Source of the DNA: Beta vulgaris subsp. vulgaris
Taxonomy: Eukaryota; Streptophyta; Magnoliopsida; Caryophyllales; Amaranthaceae
Length of the DNA stretch: 64,000 nucleotides
Reading direction: 5' to 3'
Assembly: GCF_026745355.1 (NCBI RefSeq)
Contig: NC_079209.1
Span: 29,064,865 to 29,128,864 of the forward strand
In this document: positions 1 through 10,945 of the stretch, one piece after another
Numbering within the stretch: the first letter of the stretch is position 1
How the letters are laid out: each line of letters begins with the position of its first letter
Position numbers and translations under genes: made by a program
The notes under the pieces: generated by a model
Database searches by the model: none
What the model was told of the DNA's origin: nothing
What the model saw: only the letters and a program-made list of their open reading frames with translations

Positions 1-1168
1 AGAAAGAAATAATGAAGATTACCAAATTGAAGAACTTTATTGAACTTGTGAAAAATCCAAAGATCTAATCTTTGATCCAAAGAGAGAATTAATAAACTAA
101 AGTTTGTGAATAACTCTAGAGCAAAATATGAAAACAAAGGTTAAACAAAAAAGTTCACAACAATATTCTGCTTTTCCTATTAAAACTCAACCTAAAACAG
201 ATAAGAAAAGTAATAAAAGAAATAACCCGAGAATATTAAGATAAGTGTGTCGGGTCAAGCGCCCGATCGGGCCAAATACGCCCGATGAAATCGGGCTCAG
301 CACTTCGATCACAGCATAAAAAAAACCAATGCTTGATGCAATTGCCAACCATCTGATGTAATTGGGCCGCTCAAGCTTTAGCATCAATGCACGCACACAC
401 ATCCGATGAAATCGGACTAACCTGCCGGATCAGGCTGCAACTGCAAGCAACAAATGGGGGAAGGACGCCCGATCGACCCCGCAACAAAACTGCTTGTTGT
501 CGCTTGTGGGCGCTCGATCGGGCTTGGGTGCTTTTCTTCGCTCTTGGCTTCAACTGCCAAGTCTTCAACTCTTCTTTTTCCAAAGGGTCCCGTAAAGTAT
601 CCTCAGGACCTTGAAACTTAGCATAGGAGCCTTCAAACCTCTCCAATTCAGTGTAGCAGTCATAAAATAGTAGAAAGTATAGAAACAGTTCCCTAAAACA
701 TGCAAATCGACAAAAATGAGAAAACTACATCTAGATGGAGAAAGTTAGCATAAAATGGCTCCTAATAAGAGCATCATTGACATGCATTTTAGCTTATAAA
801 AAAGGGGAAAGACTCTATATTAAATCGTAACATGAGATGTGTTGTAAATGAACACATCTTGGGCTTTACAGGATGGGCCAGAGATCTACGTCGAATGGGC
901 CATGACGATGCAAATCCTGGATCCAAAAACACAACTAACGATCTACGTTTGATTGGCTTTGTGATCTGATGCAAATCCCCGAATCCAAAAACCCAATGGT
1001 GGATCTGCGTTGGATGGGTTTTGAGGTCCGATGTAAATCTCTGAATCTAAAAACCCAACTGCTTTACTCATCTGCATCGGATGAGCCTAGGCGTCAGATG
1101 CGAATCGTATGATTCAAGGATTTGCATCGCAATAAAAGCACATTCGACACAAATCTTTGGATACAAGA
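1..1168. other. Intergenic repeat-derived DNA, no gene recognised
   Basis: No credible gene is visible. Positions about 250-530 are unusually GC-rich for this window and repeat the word CCCGATCGGGC and variants (near 262, 281, 467, 513), which looks like the inside of an unrecognised retroelement. A related GATCGGGCG word recurs near 46031 inside the large LARD element. The rest is AT-rich and featureless apart from the degenerate repeat at 893-1130. Confidence 0.5.
893..1130 (+). repeat. Degenerate tandem repeat, four units
   Basis: Four imperfect units begin with GATCTACG or GATCTGCG at about 893, 940, 1002 and 1070. Each continues with a GATGCAAATC-like word and a run resembling AATCCAAAAACCCAA. 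The spacing is uneven (47, 62 and 68 bp). Similar words continue after the LTR element at 3162-3300, so the LTR element inserted into this repeat tract. Confidence 0.6.
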
Positions 1169-1173
1169 CACCA

Positions 1174-1684
1174 TGATGTGATTTTTGTTGGCGGTTCGAA
1201 CTCTTTTTGTGTTTTTATGATTTTATGGACGAACAACAATAAGAATAAAAGGGATAGGCTCTTAAATCGCAGTTTAAGAGGTTCTCTTGTGAGTCTCAGC
1301 TCCAAGATCACACAAAGTCGCGGTTTGTGTATTTGAACACTCAGTTCTATGCAAGCACAAGCTTAACACTTTAATCTAAAACTTCTCTACTTTATTATGA
1401 TGGCCGAATAGCCTTTATATACTACAATACTTTCCTAAACCTACTAGGACTAGTAAAGCTTAAAGATAAAAGATAATTAACCTAATCACACGCCTAATCC
1501 TAATAATTATTAAGACTCAATGATAAGGAATAGACTCCTACTCATAATAGGATTCCTTTATCATTTACACACTTACTTAAATAAAACCCTAAATTACATA
1601 GAATTCTAACAGAACTAGAACTCCACATAATTACTATTCTATTTCATATCACTTACATAAAATGATCATATCATATATTTATCA
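1174..1684 (-). repeat. 3' LTR of the short LTR element
   Basis: 511 bp. It matches 2645-3156 at about 99%. The differences are one A/T-tract indel near 1530 and a few substitutions close to the right end (about 1655-1680). Confidence 0.95.
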
Positions 1685-1697
1685 TCCTCTCCCTCTT
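1685..1697 (-). other. Polypurine tract (PPT)
   Basis: On the minus strand this reads AAGAGGGAGAGGA and directly abuts the 3' LTR. That is where the plus-strand DNA primer lies in LTR retrotransposons. Confidence 0.9.
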
Positions 1698-1725
1698 GAA
1701 AAACATCCTTGTCCTCAAGGGTCTT

Positions 1726-2334
1726 CTAAGCACTCCAAGATATCATCCAAATCAAGCGCACAATAATGTTAACAATCTGAATCTTGTCTCGATTTGTACC
1801 ATGCTTGGCATTACAAAGTTTTAATCTTCCAAAACTCCAACATGACTGTAGACTCACTTTGTTATTTCGCCTAAAAATAACATGAAGGACCTTTGAATCG
1901 TGAACATCAGAAGTGATTAGATTGGTTAATGCACAAGGAACTTCAACTAAAGGTATATATTTTGTTGCATCAATGTGAAGTATTGAATCTTCCTCATTTG
2001 AAACTTCAAAGATTAAATCTTGATCCTTAGGAAAAGAAAAAGTTTCAATCTTTTCGTCATCTTGAACAATGAAAACCAAATCTGAAAATTCGTCCTCTAT
2101 AGTGCAAGAATCATCTTCCAAATAACTATTAAGCTTTTCATCCAAAGAATATTGATTCAAGTCATATATCAAATCCCACTTTGGTTGTAGACGTATGGAC
2201 AATTCACCAAGAATTTCATCAGTTGTCAACTCATCATAAGAATGGAAACGATAATTCATAGTTGGTTTATCATAATGTAGAAACTCCCAGATATTTTGAA
2301 TAAAAGTTTGAGATCTTAAACCTAAGTAAAACAC
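1726..2334 (-). CDS. Unrecognised 202-aa ORF inside the LTR element
   Basis: This is the only sizeable reading frame of the element and lies in its sense orientation. The product is acidic and rich in Asp/Glu/Ser in the middle (roughly residues 40-115). It has no zinc knuckle, protease DTG motif or RT motif that I can see, and I do not recognise the family. It may be a remnant of a structural protein or a chance ORF. It has no obvious promoter apart from the upstream LTR. Confidence 0.35.
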   Translation of the reverse strand: MFYLGLRSQTFIQNIWEFLHYDKPTMNYRFHSYDELTTDEILGELSIRLQPKWDLIYDLNQYSLDEKLNSYLEDDSCTIEDEFSDLVFIVQDDEKIETFSFPKDQDLIFEVSNEEDSILHIDATKYIPLVEVPCALTNLITSDVHDSKVLHVIFRRNNKVSLQSCWSFGRLKLCNAKHGTNRDKIQIVNIIVRLIWMISWSA

Positions 2335-2630
2335 CTCTAAATTTCATGAAATTTTGTCACAACATACCCTTTGGTGTTCTAAACACTCGACCAAAATTTC
2401 ATCAAAAAATAATAAGCCAATCGAATGCAGTTTTTATTTTACCTATAGTGTGTAATCTGTCCGAAAACAGAAATTTGCATCAAATATTTTCGTTCGTTGT
2501 GGCTTCGTTACTTATCGGATTGAGCTGAAATTTTGACACAACGTATCCCTATATGTTAGCTTTACACAAAAGCAAAAACATCACAATTTGGACACCGGAC
2601 GCGCCCTCACGCGCCGTCGCAATGCACCTT

Positions 2631-2642
2631 GCTCTGATACCA
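2631..2642 (-). other. Primer-binding site, initiator tRNA-Met
   Basis: The minus strand reads TGGTATCAGAGC two bases after the end of the 5' LTR. This is the standard plant PBS complementary to the 3' end of initiator tRNA-Met, and it fixes the element's orientation as minus. Confidence 0.95.
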
Positions 2643-2644
2643 CT

Positions 2645-3156
2645 TGATGTGATTTTTGTTGGCGGTTCGAACTCTTTTTGTGTTTTTATGATTTTATGGA
2701 CGAACAACAATAAGAATAAAAGGGATAGGCTCTTAAATCGCAGTTTAAGAGGTTCTCTTGTGAGTCTCAGCTCCAAGATCACACAAAGTCGCGGTTTGTG
2801 TATTTGAACACTCAGTTCTATGCAAGCACAAGCTTAACACTTTAATCTAAAACTTCTCTACTTTATTATGATGGCCGAATAGCCTTTATATACTACAATA
2901 CTTTCCTAAACCTACTAGGACTAGTAAAGCTTAAAGATAAAAGATAATTAACCTAATCACACGCCTAATCCTAATAATTATTAAGACTCAATGATAAGGA
3001 ATTAGACTCCTACTCATAATAGGATTCCTTTATCATTTACACACTTACTTAAATAAAACCCTAAATTACATAGAATTCTAACAGAACTAGAACTCCACAT
3101 AATTACTATTCTATTTCATATCACTTATAGAAAATGATCATATCATATATGTATCA
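2645..3156 (-). repeat. 5' LTR of the short LTR element
   Basis: 512 bp, the partner of 1174-1684. On the minus strand it starts TGATAC and ends CATCA, followed by AG and the PBS. Confidence 0.95.
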
Positions 3157-3452
3157 CACCATCTGCTTTAGTCATGTGCGTCGATTTTCTTGGACCGTGG
3201 GGCGCAAATCCTCTTGCCATTCATTTGCTATGGGTATTTGCATTGGACTTTAATTACAATCCAATGCAAATCGTCTACTCATGACCATTTGCGTCAGTTC
3301 TTTAGGCATGTGACGTATACTCCATAAGTATGCAATGAGTAGATTGATCACATCTAAAACCTGCAAAACTACGTATAATCTATCATGTACTTAATTAATC
3401 ACAAGATCGACAATAATACAACTCCGATTTCTCACTAGTAGAATAAATGCTA

Positions 3453-3722
3453 TTTGCTGCACTGATATTGCTACGGTTTTACCTATACGCGGCAATATAA
3501 TAAGCAAAAAAAAAATAAAAAAAATTGAAAATGACAATATTGCTGCGGTTCCCGCCAAAATCCGCAGTAATATTGTTCAACGGGTCAATTTTGAAAAGCA
3601 TGTGGGGCCCACAGCAACTAATATTGCTTCGGTTTCCACGTAGGACCGCAACAATATATTAAAAAAAAATACTTTTTTAATATATTGATGCGGTCCTACG
3701 TGGCAACCGCAGCAATATTAGC
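3453..3722. repeat. CACTA 5' subterminal repeat array
   Basis: Direct and inverted copies of a motif near AATATTGCTGCGGTT alternate here (for example around 3465, 3536, 3620 and 3685-3718). Such arrays are the known binding sites of the TnpA-type protein in CACTA elements. The pairs can fold into strong hairpins. Confidence 0.85.
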
Positions 3723-3739
3723 TAGCAGCAAAAAAAAAA

Positions 3740-4869
3740 GGGGGCGAGTTTTAATTTTACGACTCTCACAGTACTCTCTTAAACTCTCTCACACTCTCGA
3801 CTCTCACACACACACTCTCTCTCTCCTCCGGCGAATTCGTTCTTCCAGCGACGTCTGCAACAACTTTCCGGCGATTCGCTCCTTCGTTTTCCGGCGATTT
3901 CCTCTTTCGTTTTCCGGCGAGTTTGACTTCCTCCGCTTCTCTCCTTCGTTGCTCCAAGAATTCGATCCTCCGCTTCTATTTCACCGGCGCCACTTCAAAT
4001 TTCCGGTGCTTCTCCTCCGGCGCTTTTCCTCTGAATTTCCGGTGCTTCTCCCTCAATTTCCGGTGTTCCTCGCTGTTTTATCATCTTAGGTTAGTTTTTT
4101 TGTAAATTTTTTTAATTAGTGTTTTAATAAATGTTTGGCTTAAATTGTAGTTTAAAATGATTAGTATAAAGTTATATATGCTTAGTTATAAGATTTGAGT
4201 ATTAAAAACTGATTTTGTGATAATTTTGCTTTAGTTTTTGTATGCCCTAATATGTTATACGGGATTATTTATGCTTAAGTTATTGTGATGTTTTTGTAAT
4301 TCTTTGTTTAAAATGATATGCATGCAATGCCTTTATATTGATAGACTTACCAATGGGAGGGGAAGGGAAATCTAAGGAATGGTTTAGTACTTTTGTTTGA
4401 TGATAACTTGAAATTGCTTGAATGCGATTATTGTTTGGTGAATACTTGGAATCGCTTGAATGCGATTGTTTTTATGTACATCATATTGCCTAGATACCCG
4501 TTCAAGACTTACTCATTAGGAGTAAGTCTTGAATAGTCCCCGTTTTGGGACTGTTCTTAAACGTCACATCTCACTTAGGTGGTGAATGTGTGTTGATTCT
4601 TTGATTCTAAGTGAAATACGGTTAGTCATTTCCCTAATTTGTTCTTTGGGTACATATAAGATAAACAATTATCTTTATCGTGTACTTGGAGAACTAAGGG
4701 AAATGTGCCGAATTTTACTTAGAATAAAGATGATACATGCATTCACTAGTGGGATTGGACGTTTAAGGATGGGTTAGGTTGGAGTGATAAGGACCCAATG
4801 GAAGCATGCATTGAATATAGTTTGTTGTATGTGTTGGAGTTATGTGAATTTAAATTGATATAATTTATT
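3740..4869 (+). promoter_or_regulatory. Putative leader of the CACTA transposase transcript
   Basis: A CT-rich stretch (3765-4085) with repeated CTCTC and TTCCGGCG words, then an AT-rich stretch with intron-like character before the first TNP2 exon. No conserved coding signal is visible. I infer a 5' UTR and leader intron from position only. Confidence 0.35.
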
Positions 4870-7800
4870 ATGTATGTGTTGGGGTTTTTAGAAATGGATC
4901 GAAGTTGGATGTATGGAAAGCGGAATACGTTGGAGTTCGTAGAAGGTGTGAATGAGTTTTGTAAACGTGCTGTAGAACATCAACAACTTACTTGCGAGGC
5001 TGAGATTTATTGTCCATGTGTTGATTGCTACAATGTGAATATGATTTCTGATATTAGGACCATAAGGGATCATCTTATTCGTCGTGGATTTAGGGCTGAG
5101 TATTATATTAAGTTATGGCATGGTGAGCAGGGAAAATATACTCAGTATAGGGATTGATGTTGGCACTAGTAATTCATTAGAGATTGATATGTCGAATGTC
5201 GGGGTTGAGAATGAAGTTGTGATAGAAGATCATGTTAGGATTGAAGGTGATGATGTAGTAGGTGATGAAAATGACAAGAAGATAATAGTGACACTGAGGT
5301 GAAGAGTTTGGTGATCATAGGTGAGATGTTGGAAGGGGCTCGTGACCATTTTAATGAGCGGTCACGAGTGTTTGACAGTTTGTCTGAAGCTGCTAGGAAA
5401 CCCCTTTATCTAGGGTGTACAAAATACACCCAATTGAGTGGGGTTTTAACTCTTTTCAACATAAAAGCGAAACATAATTTCACTGATGTAGGCTTCACAG
5501 AACTCTTAGAATCTTTACAAGATATGTTTCCTGATGAGAATTTGTGACCAAAATCTACCTACTATGCCAAAAAATTAATGTGTCCTTTGGGTTTGGAATA
5601 TGAGCGGATCGATGCATATCCGAATGATTGCATGCTATATCGAAATGAGTATGCGGACCCTTATGAATGCCCAAGGTGTGGTAAGTCCCGCTACGAATTG
5701 CCGGATGGGGTTGTGCCCGGACCGGGCAATACTGGTCCTTCTGCGAAAGTGTTGTGGTATCTTCCAGTTGTGCCAAGGTTTTGGAGGCTCTTTTCTATAA
5801 AAGAAGATGCACAAAACCTAAGATGGCATGTTGAACGGAGAAAGAAAAACGGGATGCTTAGGCATCCAGCAGATTCTCCTCAATGGAAAGCTATCGATTC
5901 CAGATATAGAGACTTTGGTCAGGAAGCTAGGAACTTGAGACTTGCATTGTGTACGGACGGAATGAACCCTTACGGTACTTTGAGTAGTCAACATAGTACT
6001 TGGCCTGTTCTTTTAGTGATATACAATCTTCCTCCATGGTTGTGCATGAAACGGAAATATATTATGTTGTCTCTTTTAATTTCTGGGCCTAAGCAGCCGG
6101 GAAATGATATAGACATATATCTTGCACCTCTCATCGAAGATCTCAAAAAGATGTGGGACGAAGGTATTACGGTGTTTGATGCGTATTCTAATGAAGATTT
6201 CAGGCTTCGTGCTATGCTATTCTGTACTATAAATGATTATACTGCTTGTAGGAATTTATCGGGGTATAAGGTCAAAGGGAAAAAGGCATGTCCCATTTGT
6301 GAGAATGGTATGGAGGCTACACATTTGCCACATTGTGGGAAACATGTCTATATCATTAATAGGCAATTCCTACATAGTTCTCATCCATATCGAAAGAAAA
6401 AAGCACCATTTAACAGGTTTGTTGAAAATGCTCCAGCTCCTAGACCGTTAACTGCAAAAGAAGTTTATATCGTGTTAGGGGATGGGAACAGTATTTGCTA
6501 AGGGGGTTAAACCTTCGGAAGACGATGGTGATTTGGAAAAAAGAGTCTATATTCTGGAGACTTCCTTATTGGAAATACTTACCAGTTAGACATTGTCTCA
6601 ACGTAATGCATATTGAAAAAAATATTTGTGATGCAATTATCGGTACTTTGTTGAATATGCCAGGAAAGACTAAGGATGGTCTTAATGTTCATAGAGGTAT
6701 GGAGAAATTGAAGATTCGGCCTAATTTATGGCCAAAGGTTAAGGAAAAGGCTAAGAAAGGAAAGGGAACAACAACGTATTTGCCTCCAGCTTGCTATACA
6801 TTGTCTAGGAAAGAGAAACGATTGTTCTGTGAGTGTTTATACGGTTTAAGGTTCCCACTGGATACTCATCTAACATGAGAGACTTGTTTCTATGACTGAT
6901 CTGAAATTAATTGGGTTGAAGTCTCATGACTGTCATGTGATGATGCAAGTGTTTTTGCCGATTGCAATACGCGGGATTCTTCCAAAACATGTCAGACTTG
7001 CTATCACGAGGTTGTGTTCATTTTTCAATACCATATGCAACAAGGTACTTGATCCTGATAAGTTGGATGCTTTGCAAAATGAGGTGGTGATCACACTTTG
7101 TCAATTTGAGATGTATTTTCCACCTTCTTTTTTTGACATTATGGTTCACTTAGTCCTTCATTTGTAAGGAGATTAACTGTGTGGTCCTGTGTTTTTAAGA
7201 TGGGCATACCCTTTTGAGAGACGTATGGGTTCTTTGAAAAAGAAAGTGAAGAAATCCAGCAAGACCAGAGGCGAGTATTATTCAAGGAACAATTGTCGAA
7301 GAGGTTGGAGGATATTGTTCTTCTTATTTTGCTAACGCTGTGACGATAGGTCATCCTAAGTCCAGACACGAGGGTAGATTAGAAGGCAAAGGTGGGGTCG
7401 GAATGCGACATATTGCACCTTCATTGGATGAGTTGCATAAAGCTCATCTTTTCGTGTTGCACCATGTTACTGAAGTTAATCACGTACTTAGAAAGACATA
7501 TGCGTGAATTGCGTCACAAAAATCCGTCAAAAGGGGGAGGGCAGTTGATGAATGAGCATAACAGGTCGTTCATTGACTGGTTTCACAATAAAGTAATCGG
7601 TGAATTGTCTGCAAACAACCATCATGTACCTGATACAATTAAGTGGTTGGCATACGGTCCACGTGACAGTTTTAACTCCTATGAAGGATATGATATCAAT
7701 GGTTATACCTTTTACACTGAACGTTAGGATAAGAAATCAAAGGTGGTCCAGAATTGTGGGGTTTCAACGGTTGCATCATCTAGGGAGTATGCGAGTGCAA

Positions 7801-8258
7801 AGGATAAAACTCCGATTGATGCTACACAATCATATTATGGGATCATTCAAGAAATATAGGAGCTCGATTATTGTGACTTCACTATGCCTATTTTTCGATG
7901 CAAGTGGGCGGATAATAGACGTGGTTTGCAAAGGGATGAGTGCGGTTTTACTCTAGTCGATATGAGTCGTCTGCGTGACACTAAAGAACCTTTTATCCTC
8001 GCATCGCAAGCAAAACAAGTGTTCTATGTATCTGATCCCGTAGACATTCAATGGTGCATTGTTGTTAATGGTAAAAGGCGAATTTTAGGAGTGGGTGATG
8101 TTGACGACGAAGAAGAATATGATAAGTTTGATGATATCCCCCCTTTCTCAATCCCAAATGATGACATGATGAATGTGTCTGATACTGAAAATAGTTACAT
8201 GCGAATGGATCACCAAGAAGGTATAACAGTCCTCGAGCAACCTATTGACCAAAATTAA
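4870..8258 (+). pseudogene. TNP2-like CACTA transposase, decayed
   Basis: Encodes the DDE-type transposase that cuts and joins CACTA ends. Segments run in family order. The N-terminal transposase-associated domain (4870-5157) has MDRSWMYGKR, CPCVDC and a HGE end. A linker (5160-5300) is in a shifted frame. A block at 5299-5547 ends FPDENL. The core (5578-6501) contains LCTDGMNPYG, ISGPKQPGNDIDIYL and CTINDYTA. A block at 6495-6878 has LPVRHCLNVMHIEKN. The DUF4218-like part (6892-7167) ends FPPSFFDIMVHL. A C-terminal DUF4216-like segment lies at 7392-8258. Breaks: a frameshift near 5150, an in-frame TGA at 5545-5547, and frame changes near 6490, 6885, 7170-7390 and 7725-7885. It cannot give a full-length protein without repair, so any mobility would depend on transposase from elsewhere. 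Confidence 0.92.
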
Positions 8259-8476
8259 AGGTATAAAATGTTTTATATGAGTAATTTGACTTGTTTTGGA
8301 TTTTGTTACAATAATGTGATGATGTATATTGTTTTAAATTTTGTTAACACTCTTTCGTGTTTCTATGTATATGCTACAGATATGGCTTTTTAAATTTATT
8401 AGCATATTGCTGCATAGCTTCATAAAGGTTGCATATATAGCTTCCTCATCACTAATGTATAACAAAAAAATATTAA

Positions 8477-8905
8477 AAAAAAAGTAATATTGCTGCGATT
8501 CTGGGCCAGAAACTGCAACAATATTGCTTTTTTTTTTTGTACAAAAAGTAATATTGCTGCGGTTTCTGGCCCAGAACCGCAGTAATATAACTTTTTATTT
8601 ACAGAAAAGGTAATATTGCTGCGGTTTCTGGCCCAGAACCGCAACAATATTACCTTTTCTGTAAATAAAAAGTACCTTTTCTGAATTAAAAAGTAATATT
8701 GCTGCGGTTATGGGCCAGAAGCCGCAGCAATATTACATGCCAGCAATGTTACATGTCACCAAAAAATTAAAATATTGCTGCGGTTTGGCCTAAAAAACCG
8801 CATCAATATTGGTATATATTGCTGCGGTTTAAAACCGCAGCAATATTATTAATACCTATTTCTACCCCCTTAATTGCTGCGCGCCCAAAACCGCGGCAAT
8901 AGGGC
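8477..8905. repeat. CACTA 3' subterminal repeat array, copy A
   Basis: About ten copies of the AATATTGCTGCGGTT word in alternating orientation, several forming near-perfect hairpins around a CTGGCCCAG-like centre. The second copy is at 15447-15873. Confidence 0.9.
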
Positions 8906-8944
8906 ACTTTTTAACCGTAGCAAGTAGCGTTTATTCTACTAGTG

Positions 8945-10945
8945 TCTCAAATCAACCAGCTTAAGAGCATCACCATACTTCTGGCACAAAATCTACTCAT
9001 TAATCATCATTAAGCTAGTCAAAATTGCATGTGAAAAAAATCTAACTCTAAATCCATGATCGACAATCAAAAAGGAAAACTCTAACCTAATTAAAACAAC
9101 ATATTCAAGCAACAAATGCATTAGAGATTAACCTACTTATTAAAGAAAAGAAGATAAATAAGCACTATATATGAGAAAGCTTAAGAAATTTCTTATTAAT
9201 TAATTTCTTATACTTCAATAGAAGTTACCACCCCATGAATTTCAAAATATCTAATCTTTGTTTGAAATCTGTCAAATTTTCTCTCTAATCTAAACTATAA
9301 AGTTAGTCGTATCTAAAACCAAAAATTAATCTAAACTAGGGAAAAATGGGTGATAATTTCCTACTTCCTACTTCCTACTTAGCTCCTTTAAAACTAAGGG
9401 TTAAGAGAATTTATACAATCGAAATTATAGAGAGTAAGAAAAGAGAAAAAGAAAATAGAAAAAGTAACAAAAGGGGAAAGAAAAAAGAGTAAAAAAAAAA
9501 AAAATGAAATGAAACCAACAAACAAATTGGGTTCTTCGCTGCTACTAGGTGCACGACCATTTAAACAAAACTTTTTGATATAATTCAAGTTTTGCGAAAA
9601 CATGATTTGAACATGTGACCTAAAGGTTATGAGTTCTGCGAGCTACCAAACTAACCTACTTCGCGCCCAAGAAAGACCCGATAATGAATGGGAAAAAAAA
9701 AGGGTGAAGCTCCACTGTTGACTGCGGGCCCAACTAAAATTGGCTACTAGTGCAGCGAATGTTTGAGAAATTTATCTAGTTCCTACAACATTTTTTGCGA
9801 GCATGGAGCGCAATGCTTCGTGCTTTGTATATTTTTTCAATTTTTTAAAAAAGAAAATTAAACTCAAAATAAAACGCAAAAAAAAGAAGAAAGAAAGGAA
9901 ACGAAAAGGAAAGACAAGAAAATATATTTTTTATATTTTTAATTTTAGAAAGAAAGAAGGAAAGAGATAATAAGAACAAAAGAAATTAGGAAAACAAAAT
10001 TTTTTTAGATTTTAGATTTTTGTGATTATGAGAAAAATAATGAAATAAAGTATATACACCTCCCAAAAGCCATAATAGAGCATTGTCCTCAAATGCTTGA
10101 ACAAGACGATCAAAGAAAAGGAGGGGAGAGAGACATGAAATCAACAAGCACATGTTTCGCAAATCATAATCTATTAGACAAATAGAAAAGGAAATATGCT
10201 ACCAAATAATAGGTGGGTGTAAATACTCGAAAAGACCCAATCTCTCCAAGTCAAACCAACTATTTCAAAACCTTGATTTATTGTCTACATAATATTGAGA
10301 ATGGTTGTTATTCCAACTATGTACTTCCATCAAACAAAAGATTGAACAAGAAATGAGAAAAAAAAATACAAATAATAAATTACGGGTAATTTTCGAGAAA
10401 TACTTATTTAAGGTGCTAAATAAATTTGACCTTTATAGTAAATAACAATTCAACCATCACAAGAGTGTCAAATGCATTAGCATACTTTTCGATTATTAAT
10501 AAGTATACAATGAGACCATAAAAATTATGGATAAGGTCCCATGAAACTCCATGTAGTAGTAAGGAGAGGGATCCCAAAAAAAAATCAAAAGAAAAAACTA
10601 AGAAATAAGAAGAAGAATCAAAATAAAAAAAAAAAAAAAAAAAAGAAGAATGAAATGGCAATCTCTCCTAAAAATAATTGTTATGGTGTGGCAATCTCAC
10701 TCTTCTCGTTAAAAATAAACAATTTGAGCACTTCAGGGTCAGAATATGCAATAAACTCATCTAAAACTTAAGTTTTGAAAGATGCGAATAGATATGAAAG
10801 TATAGGGGAATAAGGTCAATCTTTCAGGTAAATGAAATATAAGAAGAAGGATAGAAACCAGGTTTTTATTAACCACTTGTTGGTGCAAATTCAGTTGGAT
10901 GACTTTGCAAACAAGTCAATGGATACCCAATAGTTAGATACTGAA
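8945..10945. other. Duplicated flanking DNA, no gene recognised
   Basis: AT-rich DNA with purine-rich tracts (9440-9510, 9840-10030, 10560-10650) and no coding signal that survives comparison with the second copy. Short open frames here are low-complexity Phe/Lys runs. The only recognisable object is the tRNA-like relic at 9592-9665. Confidence 0.6.
9592..9665 (-). pseudogene. Plastid-type initiator tRNA-fMet(CAU)-like relic, copy A
   Basis: The minus strand gives a 74-nt tRNA-sized sequence starting CGCG and ending CGCAA. Compared from memory with plastid trnfM it keeps AGTTTGGTAGCTCGCA in the D arm, CTCATAACCTT with the CAU anticodon, AGGTCAC, and the TTCAAAT T-loop. The acceptor stem still pairs, including the unpaired first C opposite A typical of initiator tRNAs. 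The T stem is changed on both sides but still pairs (CATG with CATG). The D and anticodon stems have mismatches, so it is probably not functional. It is either a nuclear plastid-DNA relic or the head of a tRNA-derived SINE; a T-rich run about 110 bp downstream on the minus strand would fit the SINE reading. Confidence 0.65.

Larger units (their letters stand above)
1174..3156 (-). mobile_element. Short non-autonomous LTR retrotransposon (LARD/SMART-like)
   Basis: A complete 1,983-bp element. Two direct LTRs (511 and 512 bp, differing at about five positions) start TGATG and end ATCA on the plus strand. They are flanked by the perfect 5-bp target duplication CACCA at 1169-1173 and 3157-3161. 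On the minus strand the 5' LTR is followed by a primer-binding site for initiator tRNA-Met (2631-2642), and a polypurine tract precedes the 3' LTR (1685-1697). The 960-bp interior has no gag, protease, RT or integrase motif, so the element must depend on enzymes supplied in trans. Near-identical LTRs point to a recent insertion. Confidence 0.95.
3433..8944 (+). mobile_element. CACTA (En/Spm) DNA transposon, first 3' end
   Basis: The left end begins CACTAGTAGAATAAA at 3433 and the right end is its inverted match finishing at 8944. The 3-bp target duplication TCT lies at 3430-3432 and 8945-8947. The terminal inverted repeat is about 28 bp with a few mismatches. Both subterminal zones carry many copies, in both orientations, of a TAATATTGCTGCGG word. 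Inside lies a decayed TNP2 gene. The same 3' terminus and TCT flank recur at 15912, so 3433-15912 can equally be read as the original element with a duplication inside it. Confidence 0.93.

Noticed and set aside
187..974. Several 60-90-aa frames at the left edge
   Set aside because: They overlap on both strands in repeat DNA with GC-rich palindromic words and show no motif.
9394..10771. Phe- or Lys-rich frames on both strands in the duplicated flank
   Set aside because: Simple purine/pyrimidine tracts. The frames are not preserved in the second copy at 16363-17730.
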